Notes: generated by a model not told the origin, from the letters alone. 11,267 nt of DNA from Actinomycetes bacterium (GCA_023451265.1 JAEYAG010000022.1:1-11267); one strand, 5' to 3'; positions 1 through 6,389 are shown, numbered from the stretch's first letter. Numbers and translations: made by a program.

Positions 1-1
1 G

Positions 2-184
2 ACACGGCTGACCCGCGGCATCCGGGCTCAGGCCATGGACGGGACTGGCCGGCTGCTCGACGACTTCGCGATCGAGGCGGATGCCGCGACCACCCAGGTC
101 CGCAACGCCCCCTCGCCCGGTGCCACCTCATCGCTCGCGATCGCCGAGCACATCGTCGACGGCATCCTCGCCCGCGTCAGGTGA
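2..184 (+). CDS. lhgO: L-2-hydroxyglutarate oxidase-like FAD-dependent oxidoreductase, C-terminal fragment
   Basis: Only the last 60 codons are in the window; the gene enters from the left edge in frame 2 and stops at TGA 182-184. The tail contains RAQAMDGTGRLLDDF followed by NAPSPGATSSLAIAEHI. This matches the C-terminal signature of the LhgO/YgaF branch of DAO-type flavoproteins, where the NAPSPAAT-SLAI segment closes the FAD-binding domain. Members of that family oxidise L-2-hydroxyglutarate to 2-oxoglutarate and pass electrons towards the quinone pool at the membrane. The reading frame has the G/C third-position pattern of the neighbouring genes, so the fragment looks intact. It converges with coaA, and its stop codon touches the inverted repeat at 185-251. 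The substrate is inferred from the motif alone; another DAO-family oxidase is the main alternative. Confidence 0.75.
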   Translation, partial: TRLTRGIRAQAMDGTGRLLDDFAIEADAATTQVRNAPSPGATSSLAIAEHIVDGILARVR

Positions 185-251
185 CGAGACGGGACATCTG
201 CGACGAGACGGCACGCCTCACACCCCGTCTCGTCAAGGATGTCCCGTCTCG
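185..251. repeat. Nested inverted repeat between convergent genes (possible bidirectional terminator or intergenic repeat element)
   Basis: The outer arms 185-198 (CGAGACGGGACATC) and 238-251 (GATGTCCCGTCTCG) are perfect 14-bp complements. Inside them, 202-211 (GACGAGACGG) and 225-234 (CCGTCTCGTC) form a second perfect 10-bp stem with a 13-nt loop. Only a 3-by-3 internal loop separates the two stems. The same 10-mer therefore occurs four times in alternating orientation, counting 183-192 and its partial inverse at 243-251. It sits between the converging lhgO-like and coaA genes, where a bidirectional terminator is expected, but there is no T-run on either strand. The repeated unit would also suit a REP-like dispersed intergenic element. 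Confidence 0.75.
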
Positions 252-290
252 CGCCTGCGCACCGCGTCGCCCCACGCCCACCCGCGCCGC

Positions 291-1244
291 TTACAGCTTG
301 CGCAACCGCACGGTCTCCACGGCGTGGTCGGCAGCCTTGCGCAGCACGAGCGTCGCGCGATGCTTGGTCGGCTCGACGTTCTCGCGCAGGTTCGGCAGGT
401 TGATGTCGTTCCAGTACCCCATCGCGGTCTCGACGGCCTCGGCATCCGACAGCTCGGCGAACACCCTGAAGAACGAGTTGGGGTTGCTGAAAGCACCCTG
501 CCGCAGCGCGAGGAACCGGTTGACGTACCACTGCGCGATGTCGTCCTCGTCGGCATCCACATAGATCGAGAAATCGAACAGGTCGCTGACGGCGACGTCG
601 TTGGGTGTGGGCGGCGGCGACAGCACGTTCAAGCCCTCGACGATGACGACGTCGGGCCGGCGGACGGTCACGTGCGCGTCGGGCATGATGTCGTACCGGA
701 CGTGCGAGTAGAACGGCGCCCGGGCCTCGGCGGCGCCCGACTTGACCTCGGTGAGGAAGCTCACGAGCGCGCGGCGGTCGTACGACTCCGGAAAGCCCTT
801 GCGGTGCATGATCCCGCGGCGCTCGAGCTCGGCGTTGGTGTACAGGAACCCGTCCGTGGTGACGAGTTCGACCCGCGGGGTCCCGGGCCACCGGCTCATG
901 AGCTCGCGGAGGAGGCGGGCGATCGTCGACTTGCCGACGGCGACCGAACCGGCGACCCCGACGACGAACGGCGTCGTGGAATCGGTCTCGCCGAGAAACG
1001 CGGCCGTCTCGGCCCCGAGCCGCTTCGTGTTCTCGGCGTACGTCGACAGCAGCCGGCTGAGCGGCAGGTAGACCTCGCGCACCTCGGTGAGATCGAGCCG
1101 ATCGCCGATGCCGCGCAGCTGCACGACTTCGGTCTCGGTGAGCGGGTTCGGGATGCCGGGGGCCAGCCGCGCCCACTCCGAACGGCCGACCTCGCGGTAG
1201 AGCGAATCGACCGGGGTCACAGTGTCGGCGTCGTCGGTGGACAT
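291..1244 (-). CDS. coaA: Type I (bacterial) pantothenate kinase
   Basis: The 317-residue protein is close to the usual CoaA length (about 316). It phosphorylates pantothenate with ATP, the first and usually rate-limiting step of coenzyme A synthesis, in the cytoplasm. Visible motifs are the P-loop GVAGSVAVGKST (residues 96-107), the DGFLY segment (131-135), KGFPESYD (149-156), VVIVEGLN and the late FSNPNSFFR and NLRENVEPTKHRA segments typical of type I PanK. ATG at 1244 is chosen over an in-frame GTG at 1253: a -10 box TAGAGT (1257-1252) ends 7 nt before that ATG, so a transcript would start at or next to it, with no Shine-Dalgarno sequence needed. The stop is TAA at 291-293. It is divergent from ppx and convergent with the lhgO-like gene. 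In Streptomyces and relatives coaA follows rplM-rpsI-glmM directly; here ppx and a small gene lie between. Confidence 0.97.
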   Translation of the reverse strand: MSTDDADTVTPVDSLYREVGRSEWARLAPGIPNPLTETEVVQLRGIGDRLDLTEVREVYLPLSRLLSTYAENTKRLGAETAAFLGETDSTTPFVVGVAGSVAVGKSTIARLLRELMSRWPGTPRVELVTTDGFLYTNAELERRGIMHRKGFPESYDRRALVSFLTEVKSGAAEARAPFYSHVRYDIMPDAHVTVRRPDVVIVEGLNVLSPPPTPNDVAVSDLFDFSIYVDADEDDIAQWYVNRFLALRQGAFSNPNSFFRVFAELSDAEAVETAMGYWNDINLPNLRENVEPTKHRATLVLRKAADHAVETVRLRKL

Positions 1245-1251
1245 CGCGCCC

Positions 1252-1257
1252 ACTCTA
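1252..1257 (-). promoter_or_regulatory. -10 box for leaderless coaA transcript
   Basis: TAGAGT reads on the minus strand from 1257 to 1252, seven bases before the coaA ATG at 1244. The fit to the TANNNT consensus and the spacing place the transcription start at about the first base of the start codon. No clear -35 hexamer is visible in the GC-rich stretch upstream. Confidence 0.55.
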
Positions 1258-1291
1258 CCGGCGCGCGATCTGCCGGCGCGCGGCGCGCCAG

Positions 1292-1297
1292 TACGCT
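1292..1297 (+). promoter_or_regulatory. -10 box for leaderless ppx transcript
   Basis: TACGCT at 1292-1297 is followed by exactly six bases and then the ppx ATG (1304). No ribosome binding site is visible. The spacing predicts that transcription starts at the A of the ATG. The spacer with the coaA -10 box contains a direct repeat CCGGCGCGC (1258-1266 and 1273-1281) and the palindrome GGCGCGCC (1282-1289). Confidence 0.5.
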
Positions 1298-1303
1298 GAA
1301 CGC

Positions 1304-2245
1304 ATGCGTCTGGGAGTCCTCGACATCGGCTCGAACACGGTCCACCTGCTCGTCGCCGACGTCCACCCCGGCGGCCGGCCGCTCGCGACCACGAGTCAGC
1401 GCACCGTGCTGCGCCTCATGCGCTACCTCGAGCCCGACGGCTCGATCAGTGAGACCGGCGTGCAGGCGCTGGTGGATGCGGTGACGCAGGCCCGCGAGAC
1501 CGCACAGGCCGAGAACGTCGCGGAACTCCTCGCCACGGCGACCAGTGCCGTCCGCGAGGCGACCAACGGCGCCGACGTCATCGCCCGCATCGAGGCCGCC
1601 CTCGGTCAGGACCTGCAGGTGCTCGGCGGCGAGAGCGAGGCCCGGTTCACCTTCCTCGCGGTGCGCCGCTGGTTCGGCTGGTCGGCGGGACAGATCCTGC
1701 TGTTCGACATCGGCGGCGGCTCGCTCGAGCTCGCGGCGGGAGCCGACGAGCTGCCGGAGGTCGCGGCATCCGTCCCCCTCGGCGCCGGGCGCACGACGGT
1801 GGAGTTCCTGCCGCTCGACCCGCCGGGAGAAGACGCCGTCGAGGTCCTTCGCGCGCACGCGCGCGAGACCCTCGCCCCCGTGGCGAGGCTGATGGCCGAT
1901 CAGCCCCGGCCGAACCACGTCGTCGGCTCGTCGAAGGCGATCCGGTCGCTCGCGAAGCTCGCCGGCTACCCCGCGCCGGGATGGAGCGGGAGCGAGCGGA
2001 TGCTGCTTCCCCGCGGCGCGCTCGGCTCGTGGATTCCGCGGCTCGCGCGCATCCCGGCATCCGCCCGACAGGAGCTGCCGGGCATCACGCCCGACCGGAC
2101 GTTCCAGATCGTCGCGGCCGCCGTCGTGCTCCACGCGGCGATGACGGCGCTCGACGTCGACGAGCTCGAGGTCAGCCCGTGGGCGCTGCGCGAGGGTGTG
2201 CTGCTGCGCTACATCGAGTCGCTCAGCTGGAGCGAACCCGCCTGA
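1304..2245 (+). CDS. ppx: Ppx/GppA family phosphatase (short actinobacterial exopolyphosphatase type)
   Basis: The 313-residue protein belongs to the ASKHA-fold Ppx/GppA family, which releases terminal phosphate from polyphosphate and/or hydrolyses the 5' phosphate of pppGpp. The first phosphate-binding loop DIGSNTVHLLV is at residues 7-17. TATSAVREA follows near 78-86, GGESEA (108-113) carries the expected catalytic glutamate, the second loop FDIGGGSLEL lies at 134-143, and a conserved PGITPDR segment is at 259-265. It is about the length of the short Ppx1-type enzymes of Actinobacteria and lacks the C-terminal HD-like domain of E. coli Ppx/GppA. The start is ATG 1304, with a -10 box 6 nt upstream and no Shine-Dalgarno. 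It is divergent from coaA. Sequence alone cannot separate exopolyphosphatase from pppGpp phosphatase. Confidence 0.93.
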   Translation: MRLGVLDIGSNTVHLLVADVHPGGRPLATTSQRTVLRLMRYLEPDGSISETGVQALVDAVTQARETAQAENVAELLATATSAVREATNGADVIARIEAALGQDLQVLGGESEARFTFLAVRRWFGWSAGQILLFDIGGGSLELAAGADELPEVAASVPLGAGRTTVEFLPLDPPGEDAVEVLRAHARETLAPVARLMADQPRPNHVVGSSKAIRSLAKLAGYPAPGWSGSERMLLPRGALGSWIPRLARIPASARQELPGITPDRTFQIVAAAVVLHAAMTALDVDELEVSPWALREGVLLRYIESLSWSEPA

Positions 2246-2291
2246 CCGCGGCCCGCGCTGGCGCTCAGGCTCCGATATGCGCTAGCGTCGG

Positions 2292-2340
2292 CACACGGGG
2301 GATGCGGCTGTGGGAGCCGCCTGGGAATCCCCCGCGTGTG
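2292..2340 (+). terminator. Long hairpin downstream of ppx (terminator or leader structure)
   Basis: Outer arms 2292-2303 (CACACGGGGGAT) and 2327-2340 pair over 12 bp with a single 2-nt bulge (2334-2335). An inner stem GCGGCT/AGCCGC (2304-2309 with 2315-2320) carries a 5-nt loop. It begins about 45 bases after the ppx stop. No T-run follows, so this could be a terminator of the GC-hairpin type or a structured 5' region of the next transcript. A TAGCGT box lies just before it (2283-2288) and another just after it (2346-2351). Confidence 0.5.
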
Positions 2341-2345
2341 AGCAG

Positions 2346-2351
2346 TAGCGT
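2346..2351 (+). promoter_or_regulatory. Putative -10 box of the small membrane-protein gene
   Basis: TAGCGT at 2346-2351 is followed by an 11-base gap and then the purine-rich GGGGGGAG (2363-2370) and ATG 2373. This spacing gives a very short leader carrying a strong ribosome binding site. The same TAGCGT hexamer occurs at 2283-2288, also followed by a GGGGG run. Confidence 0.4.
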
Positions 2352-2372
2352 GCGGAGCCTCTGGGGGGAGCC

Positions 2373-2579
2373 ATGCATGGGGGATTGTCGTCTGTCTGGA
2401 CAGCGGTCGCGGGGGCGGGAGCAGACGGCGCGCCGCCGTCGGCCGACGTGTGGAGCGACGTGGTCGCGTGGATGGGGCGCAGCGATGCCGCCAGCGGGGG
2501 CGTCGCCCTGGCCGCGACGCTCGCCGCGTGCGTCCTCATCGCCGTGATCCTGAGGCTCCGGCGGCGCTCACGCTGGTGA
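2373..2579 (+). CDS. Small single-span membrane protein, hypothetical
   Basis: This 68-residue reading frame is not recognised as a known family. The N-terminal 40 residues are polar to mildly hydrophobic (MHGGLSSVWTAVAG, then a stretch rich in Asp, Ser and Ala). They are followed by one hydrophobic span, about residues 42-61 (GGVALAATLAACVLIAVILR), and a basic tail RLRRRSRW. That charge pattern predicts a bitopic protein with the tail in the cytoplasm. GGGGGGAG (2363-2370) ends two bases before the ATG; the spacing is short, and ATG 2377 is out of frame. A TAGCGT -10 box precedes it. It converges with glmM, 94 bp apart, and a weak hairpin (GCTCAC/GTGAGC, 2566-2581) covers the stop codon. The promoter, RBS and TM layout favour a real gene, but no homologue can be claimed from sequence alone. 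Confidence 0.55.
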   Translation: MHGGLSSVWTAVAGAGADGAPPSADVWSDVVAWMGRSDAASGGVALAATLAACVLIAVILRLRRRSRW

Positions 2580-2673
2580 GCCCCGCTCGCGGGTACCCCG
2601 CGGTTGCGCGGCGGCTGCGCCGTCCGTGGCGCCTGCGGCCCAGCGACCCCGCGCACCCGCGCACCCGCCGGCG

Positions 2674-4017
2674 TCAGCCGCGGACGACCGCGGCGAGCTC
2701 GTCGGCGATGCGCTGGGCGTCGTCGTGCGACGCCGCTTCGACCATGACGCGGACCATCGGCTCGGTGCCCGACGGACGCAGCAGCACGCGGCCCGAGTCG
2801 CCGAGCTCCGCCGATGCCGCCGCGACGGCAGACGCGACATCCGGGTCGGTCGCGCGCGTGCGCTCGACGCCCCGCACGTTCACGAGCACCTGTGGGAACA
2901 CCGTCATGACCGACGCGAGGTCTTGCAGCGAGCGCCCCGTCCGCGCCATCTCGGCGCACAGGTGCAGCCCGGTGAGCACCCCGTCGCCGGTGGTGGCGTA
3001 GCGGCTCATGATGACATGGCCGCTCTGCTCGCCGCCGAGGGAGAACCCGCCCTCGTTCATGCGCTCCAGCACGTAGCGATCGCCGACCCCCGTCGTCTCG
3101 ACGTGGATGCCGTGTTCGGCCATCGCGCGGTGCAGCCCGAGGTTGCTCATGACGGTGGCGACGAGCGTGTTCGAGGCGAGCTGGCCGCGCGCCTTCATGG
3201 CGACCGCGAGGATCGCCATGATCTGGTCGCCGTCGACCACGGTGCCGTTGGCATCGACCGCGAGGCACCGGTCAGCGTCGCCGTCGTGCGCGATGCCGAC
3301 GTCGGCGCCGACGCGCACGACCTCCGCCGCGAGCTTGTCGAGGTGCGTCGAGCCGACGCCGTCGTTGATGTTGATGCCGTCCGGGTCGGCCCCGATGACG
3401 GTGACCTTCGCGCCGGCGTTGCGGAACGTCTCGGGCGAGACGCCCGATGCCGCGCCGTGCGCGCAGTCGAGCACGACGTGCAGGCCGTCCAGGCGATGCG
3501 GGAGCGAGGCGAGCAGGTGGATCGCGTAGCGGTCCTCCGCGTCGGCGAAGCGCACCACACGGCCGACGTCACCGCCGGTCGGGCGCAGCTTCTCGCCCGC
3601 CATCGCCTCTTCGATGCGCTGCTCGACGAGGTCGGGCAGCTTCACGCCGCCGCGCGCGAAGATCTTGATCCCGTTGTCGGGAGCGGGATTGTGGGATGCC
3701 GAGATCATGACCCCGAAGTCGGCGTCGATGTCTCCGATCAAGAACGCCGTCGCCGGCGTCGGGAGGGTGCCGGCGTCGAGCACGTCGACGCCGGAGGAGG
3801 CGAGGCCGGCCTCGACCGCGGCGGAGAGGAACTGCCCCGAGATGCGGGGGTCGCGCGCGACGACGGCGGTGAGCCGCTTGCCGGCGGCCTTGCGCGCCTC
3901 GGCGATACGCCCCTGGCCCAGGACGACAGCAGTCGCCTGGGCCAGGGTGAGCGCCAGATCAGCGGTGAGGGGGCCGTTCGCGAGACCCCGCACACCGTCC
4001 GTTCCGAACAGCGCCAT
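2674..4017 (-). CDS. glmM: Phosphoglucosamine mutase
   Basis: The 447-residue protein has the full length of the family. GlmM interconverts glucosamine-6-phosphate and glucosamine-1-phosphate, feeding UDP-GlcNAc for peptidoglycan and other envelope polymers. All four active-site segments are present: the phosphoserine loop MISASHNP with the catalytic serine at residue 108, the metal loop DGDADR (245-250), the sugar loop GEQSGH (329-334) and the phosphate-binding loop RPSGTEP (414-420). The N-terminus MALFGTDGVRGLAN is typical of GlmM rather than phosphomannomutase. It is the third gene of the rplM-rpsI-glmM transcription unit; its ATG lies 6 bases after the rpsI stop, with little room for its own ribosome binding site. 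This suggests translational coupling. A hairpin GAAGC/GCTTC spans the junction (4018-4033). Placement next to ribosomal genes is the usual arrangement in Actinobacteria. Confidence 0.97.
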   Translation of the reverse strand: MALFGTDGVRGLANGPLTADLALTLAQATAVVLGQGRIAEARKAAGKRLTAVVARDPRISGQFLSAAVEAGLASSGVDVLDAGTLPTPATAFLIGDIDADFGVMISASHNPAPDNGIKIFARGGVKLPDLVEQRIEEAMAGEKLRPTGGDVGRVVRFADAEDRYAIHLLASLPHRLDGLHVVLDCAHGAASGVSPETFRNAGAKVTVIGADPDGININDGVGSTHLDKLAAEVVRVGADVGIAHDGDADRCLAVDANGTVVDGDQIMAILAVAMKARGQLASNTLVATVMSNLGLHRAMAEHGIHVETTGVGDRYVLERMNEGGFSLGGEQSGHVIMSRYATTGDGVLTGLHLCAEMARTGRSLQDLASVMTVFPQVLVNVRGVERTRATDPDVASAVAAASAELGDSGRVLLRPSGTEPMVRVMVEAASHDDAQRIADELAAVVRG

Positions 4018-4023
4018 GAAGCT

Positions 4024-4509
4024 TTAGCGCTTCGAGTACTGCGGAGCCTTGCGGGCCTTCTTGAGACCGGCCTTCTTGCGCTCCTTGACGCGCGCGTCAC
4101 GCGAGAGGAAGCCGGCCTTCTTCAGGGTCGGGCGGTTGTTCTCGGCGTCGATCTCGTTGAGCGCACGCGCGATGCCCAGGCGCAGGGCACCGGCCTGGCC
4201 CGAGGGGCCGCCGCCGGAGATGCGGGCGATGACGTCGTAGGCGCCTGCGAGGTCGAGCACCGTGAACGGGTCGTTGATCAGCTGCTGGTGCAGCTTGTTG
4301 GGGAAGTAGTCCTCGAGCGTGCGGCCGTTCACCGTGATGGTGCCGGAGCCGGGGACCAGGCGCACGCGGGCGATGGCCTGCTTGCGGCGGCCGACGGCGG
4401 CACCGGGAACCGACAGCACCGGGCGGGGCGCGGCAGCGGCGGGGGCGGCAGCGCTCTCGGTGGTGTAGCTCTCGGGGGTCTGGTCGATGGAGTCAGCGAT
4501 CTGAGCCAT
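4024..4509 (-). CDS. rpsI: 30S ribosomal protein S9 (uS9)
   Basis: The 161-residue protein has the complete S9 core, starting at VGRRKQAIARVRL (about residue 39) and continuing through the NGRTLEDYFP, ISGGGPSGQAGALRLGIARAL and LSRDARVKERKKAGLKKARK segments. It ends in the invariant basic tail QYSKR, whose last residues reach the decoding centre P-site tRNA. The first ~38 residues are an Ala/Pro-rich extension, common in actinobacterial S9. ATG 4509 is supported by AAGGA (4520-4516) six bases upstream. It lies 27 bp after the rplM stop, in the near-universal L13-S9 pair, and 6 bp before glmM. The call is unambiguous. Confidence 0.98.
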   Translation of the reverse strand: MAQIADSIDQTPESYTTESAAAPAAAAPRPVLSVPGAAVGRRKQAIARVRLVPGSGTITVNGRTLEDYFPNKLHQQLINDPFTVLDLAGAYDVIARISGGGPSGQAGALRLGIARALNEIDAENNRPTLKKAGFLSRDARVKERKKAGLKKARKAPQYSKR

Positions 4510-4536
4510 GAGTTGTCCTTATATCTCTCGGCGCGC

Positions 4537-4983
4537 TTACTGGGCGACCTGGCCGAAGGTGTACGGGGTGGGCTGCTGGGCCGCGTGCGGGTGCTCGGCA
4601 CCGGCGTAGACCTTCAGCTTCGACAGCTGCTGGCGACCCAGGCTGTTCTTGGGGAGCATGCCGCGGACGGCCTTCTCCACGGCGCGGACAGGGTTCTTCT
4701 CGAGGAGCTCGGCGTAGCTGGTGGCCGTGAGGCCGCCCGGGTAGCCGGAGTGGCGGTACGCCATCTTCTTCTGGAGCTTCTGACCGGTCAGGGCCACCTT
4801 CTCGGCGTTGACGATGACGACGAAGTCGCCGGTGTCGATGTGGTTCGCGAAGGTGGGCTTGTGCTTGCCGCGGAGGATCGCGGCCGCGTGCGAGGCGAGG
4901 CGTCCGAGGACGACGTCGGTCGCGTCGATGACGACCCACTCACGGGTCACTTCACCGGCCTTGGGGGTGTAGGTGCGCGTCAC
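4537..4983 (-). CDS. rplM: 50S ribosomal protein L13 (uL13)
   Basis: This 148-residue protein shows WVVIDATDVVLGRLAS, ILRGKHKPTFANHIDTGDFVV, KVALTGQKLQKKMAYRHSGYPGG and the RAVEKAVRGMLPKNSLGR segment, together defining L13. The start is the GTG at 4983 (VTRTYTPKAGE...). The reading frame is open further upstream to 5121, but the extra 46 residues are not L13-like, and 148 residues matches the family. AAGAAAG lies upstream of the GTG as a modest ribosome binding site. It is the first gene of the rplM-rpsI-glmM operon, transcribed from the promoter at 5156-5128 with a predicted leader of about 138 nt. L13 binds 23S rRNA early in 50S assembly. Confidence 0.97.
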   Translation of the reverse strand: MTRTYTPKAGEVTREWVVIDATDVVLGRLASHAAAILRGKHKPTFANHIDTGDFVVIVNAEKVALTGQKLQKKMAYRHSGYPGGLTATSYAELLEKNPVRAVEKAVRGMLPKNSLGRQQLSKLKVYAGAEHPHAAQQPTPYTFGQVAQ

Positions 4984-5127
4984 AGTAGTGCTGCTTTCTT
5001 GATCGAACGGAGAGGTTCGTGAATCCCACTCCGGGGTGGTTCCTGCGGAACACGCCAGTGGAGGGCTCACGTTCGGTGTCGGCACGTCCGGCCCGAGCGA
5101 ATCGAGGAGCGGACGCACCAAAGGAAC

Positions 5128-5156
5128 AGTCTACGTCATCCGGATGCCGCGGCCAA
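5128..5156 (-). promoter_or_regulatory. Promoter of the rplM-rpsI-glmM operon
   Basis: On the minus strand, TTGGCC (5156-5151) and TAGACT (5133-5128) are separated by exactly 17 bp, a good housekeeping sigma-70/SigA-type promoter. Transcription should start near 5121, giving a leader of about 138 nt before the rplM GTG. The leader contains weak potential stems only (CGAAC/GTTCG at 5004-5019, and CCAC/GTGG flanked by GAA/TTC at 5021-5042). Confidence 0.65.
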
Positions 5157-5213
5157 ACTCACCGGGAGCGGCGCCCGCAACCCGCCCGCGCCACTCCCCG
5201 CGCCGACGGAAGG

Positions 5214-5254
5214 CGGAGGGCCGAAGCTGGCAGATAGCGTGCTTCGGCCCTCCG
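5214..5254 (-). terminator. Terminator-like hairpin between galU and the rplM operon
   Basis: Perfect 14-bp arms CGGAGGGCCGAAGC (5214-5227) and GCTTCGGCCCTCCG (5241-5254) enclose a 13-nt loop. The hairpin lies about 140 bp beyond the galU stop and just upstream of the rplM promoter, where galU transcription should end. There is no T-run. A second stem (5257-5287) follows immediately. Confidence 0.65.
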
Positions 5255-5256
5255 GG

Positions 5257-5287
5257 GGTGTTCGCGCGCGGGGGGACGGCGAACACC
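5257..5287. repeat. Second hairpin in the galU-rplM intergenic region
   Basis: GGTGTTCGC (5257-5265) and GCGAACACC (5279-5287) are perfect 9-bp complements with a 13-nt, G-rich loop. It abuts the 14-bp hairpin at 5214-5254. The remaining galU-proximal part (5288-5395) contains a repeated TCCGGGGGT motif (5251-5259 and 5311-5319) and no convincing gene. Confidence 0.55.
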
Positions 5288-5395
5288 GAGCCGGCTGTGC
5301 GGGGGACACATCCGGGGGTCGTGATGATGCGGGGCGGAGTTCGGGCTCCGGCCACGGCTCAGCTTAGCGCTGTGTGCGGCCTGTTCATCAGCATT

Positions 5396-6286
5396 TCACG
5401 ACAACGTTGCGGCGAAATCCTTGACCCATGCCCGCAGATCCGGCCCGAGGTCCTCACGATCGACGGCGATCTGCATGATCGCCTTGATGTAATCGAGACG
5501 ATCGCCGGTGTCGTAGCGACGACCCGAGAACACGACCCCGTAAACGCCGGGGCCATCGGGGTCGGCGGCGAGAGTCCGCAAGGCGTCGGTGAGCTGGATC
5601 TCGCCGCCCTTGCCGGGAGGGGTGCGATCGAGCACGTCGAACACCGCGGGGCTGAGAACGTAGTGCCCGATCACGGCAAGATTCGAAGGAGCATCTTCGC
5701 GGGCGGGCTTCTCAACGAGGTCGAGCACCCGGACCGATCCGTCGTCCCCGCGTGGGCCGTCGACCGTGGCGACACCGTAGAGGTGAACCTGTTCGGGGTC
5801 GACCTCCATGAGCGCGACGACGGCACCGCCGGTGCGCTCGTGCACCTCGAGCATCGTGGTCAGCAGCGGGTCGCGCTCGTCGATGAGATCATCGCCGAGC
5901 ATGACCACGAACGAACTGTTGCCGACGTAGGAGCGCGCGCGGGAGACGGCGTGGCCGAGCCCGCGCGGCTCGCCCTGACGCGTCATGTGGATGTCGGCGA
6001 GCTGCGACGAGTGCGCGACCTGCCCGAGCTTCGCGTGGTCGCCCTTGGTCGTCAGTGCCGACTCGAGCTCGGGCACCGAGTCGAAGTGGTTGGCGATGTT
6101 GTTCTTGTTGCGACCGACGATGATGAGCACATCGCGGATGCCGGAGGCGACCGCTTCTTCGACGACGTACTGGATCGCCGGCTTGTCGACGACGGGCAGC
6201 ATCTCTTTCGGCATGGCCTTGGTGGCGGGCAGGAAGCGGGTGCCGAGGCCGGCGGCGGGGATGACAGCTTTGTACTGCACGGTCAT
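5396..6286 (-). CDS. galU: UTP--glucose-1-phosphate uridylyltransferase
   Basis: The 296-residue protein matches the bacterial GalU family in length and motifs: the nucleotide-binding loop AAGLGTRFLPATKAMPKEML (residues 11-30), DKPAIQYVVEEAV (34-46), QGEPRGLGHAV (104-114), the metal-binding VMLGDDLID (128-136), the VEKP segment (191-194) and GGEIQLTDAL (227-236). It makes UDP-glucose from UTP and glucose-1-phosphate, the precursor for cell-wall glycopolymers, glycolipids and galactose metabolism. The reading frame is open 54 codons further upstream, but ATG 6286 is preceded by GAAGGA (6297-6292) and begins the conserved MTVQYKAVIPAAG. A -10 box TATGCT (6359-6354) lies about 60 bp upstream. 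It is transcribed in the same direction as rplM but is separated from it by strong hairpins, so it is probably its own unit. Confidence 0.97.
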   Translation of the reverse strand: MTVQYKAVIPAAGLGTRFLPATKAMPKEMLPVVDKPAIQYVVEEAVASGIRDVLIIVGRNKNNIANHFDSVPELESALTTKGDHAKLGQVAHSSQLADIHMTRQGEPRGLGHAVSRARSYVGNSSFVVMLGDDLIDERDPLLTTMLEVHERTGGAVVALMEVDPEQVHLYGVATVDGPRGDDGSVRVLDLVEKPAREDAPSNLAVIGHYVLSPAVFDVLDRTPPGKGGEIQLTDALRTLAADPDGPGVYGVVFSGRRYDTGDRLDYIKAIMQIAVDREDLGPDLRAWVKDFAATLS

Positions 6287-6353
6287 GGGTGTCCTTCGGG
6301 GCGTGAGGGGGGTTGCTCCGGAGCGGCAGGCGCGAGCCGACGTTTCTTTCGCG

Positions 6354-6359
6354 AGCATA
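6354..6359 (-). promoter_or_regulatory. Putative -10 box of galU
   Basis: TATGCT reads on the minus strand from 6359 to 6354, in the 103-bp gap between the kinase-like gene and galU. No convincing -35 hexamer is seen at 16-18 bp. The predicted start near 6347 leaves a leader of about 60 nt with GAAGGA before the ATG. Confidence 0.45.
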
Positions 6360-6389
6360 ACCCACGCCAACGACGTGTATCGCCGTATG

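Noticed and set aside
5003..5020. LexA-like SOS box (TCGAAC...GTTCG) in the rplM leader
   Set aside because: The half-sites are 6 bases apart instead of the 4 of the mycobacterial-type consensus, and the last base does not match; it is better read as a weak leader stem.
2626..5022. 798-codon plus-strand open frame antisense to glmM, rpsI and rplM
   Set aside because: It is a shadow of high-GC codon bias on the opposite strand; the minus-strand proteins are unmistakable families.
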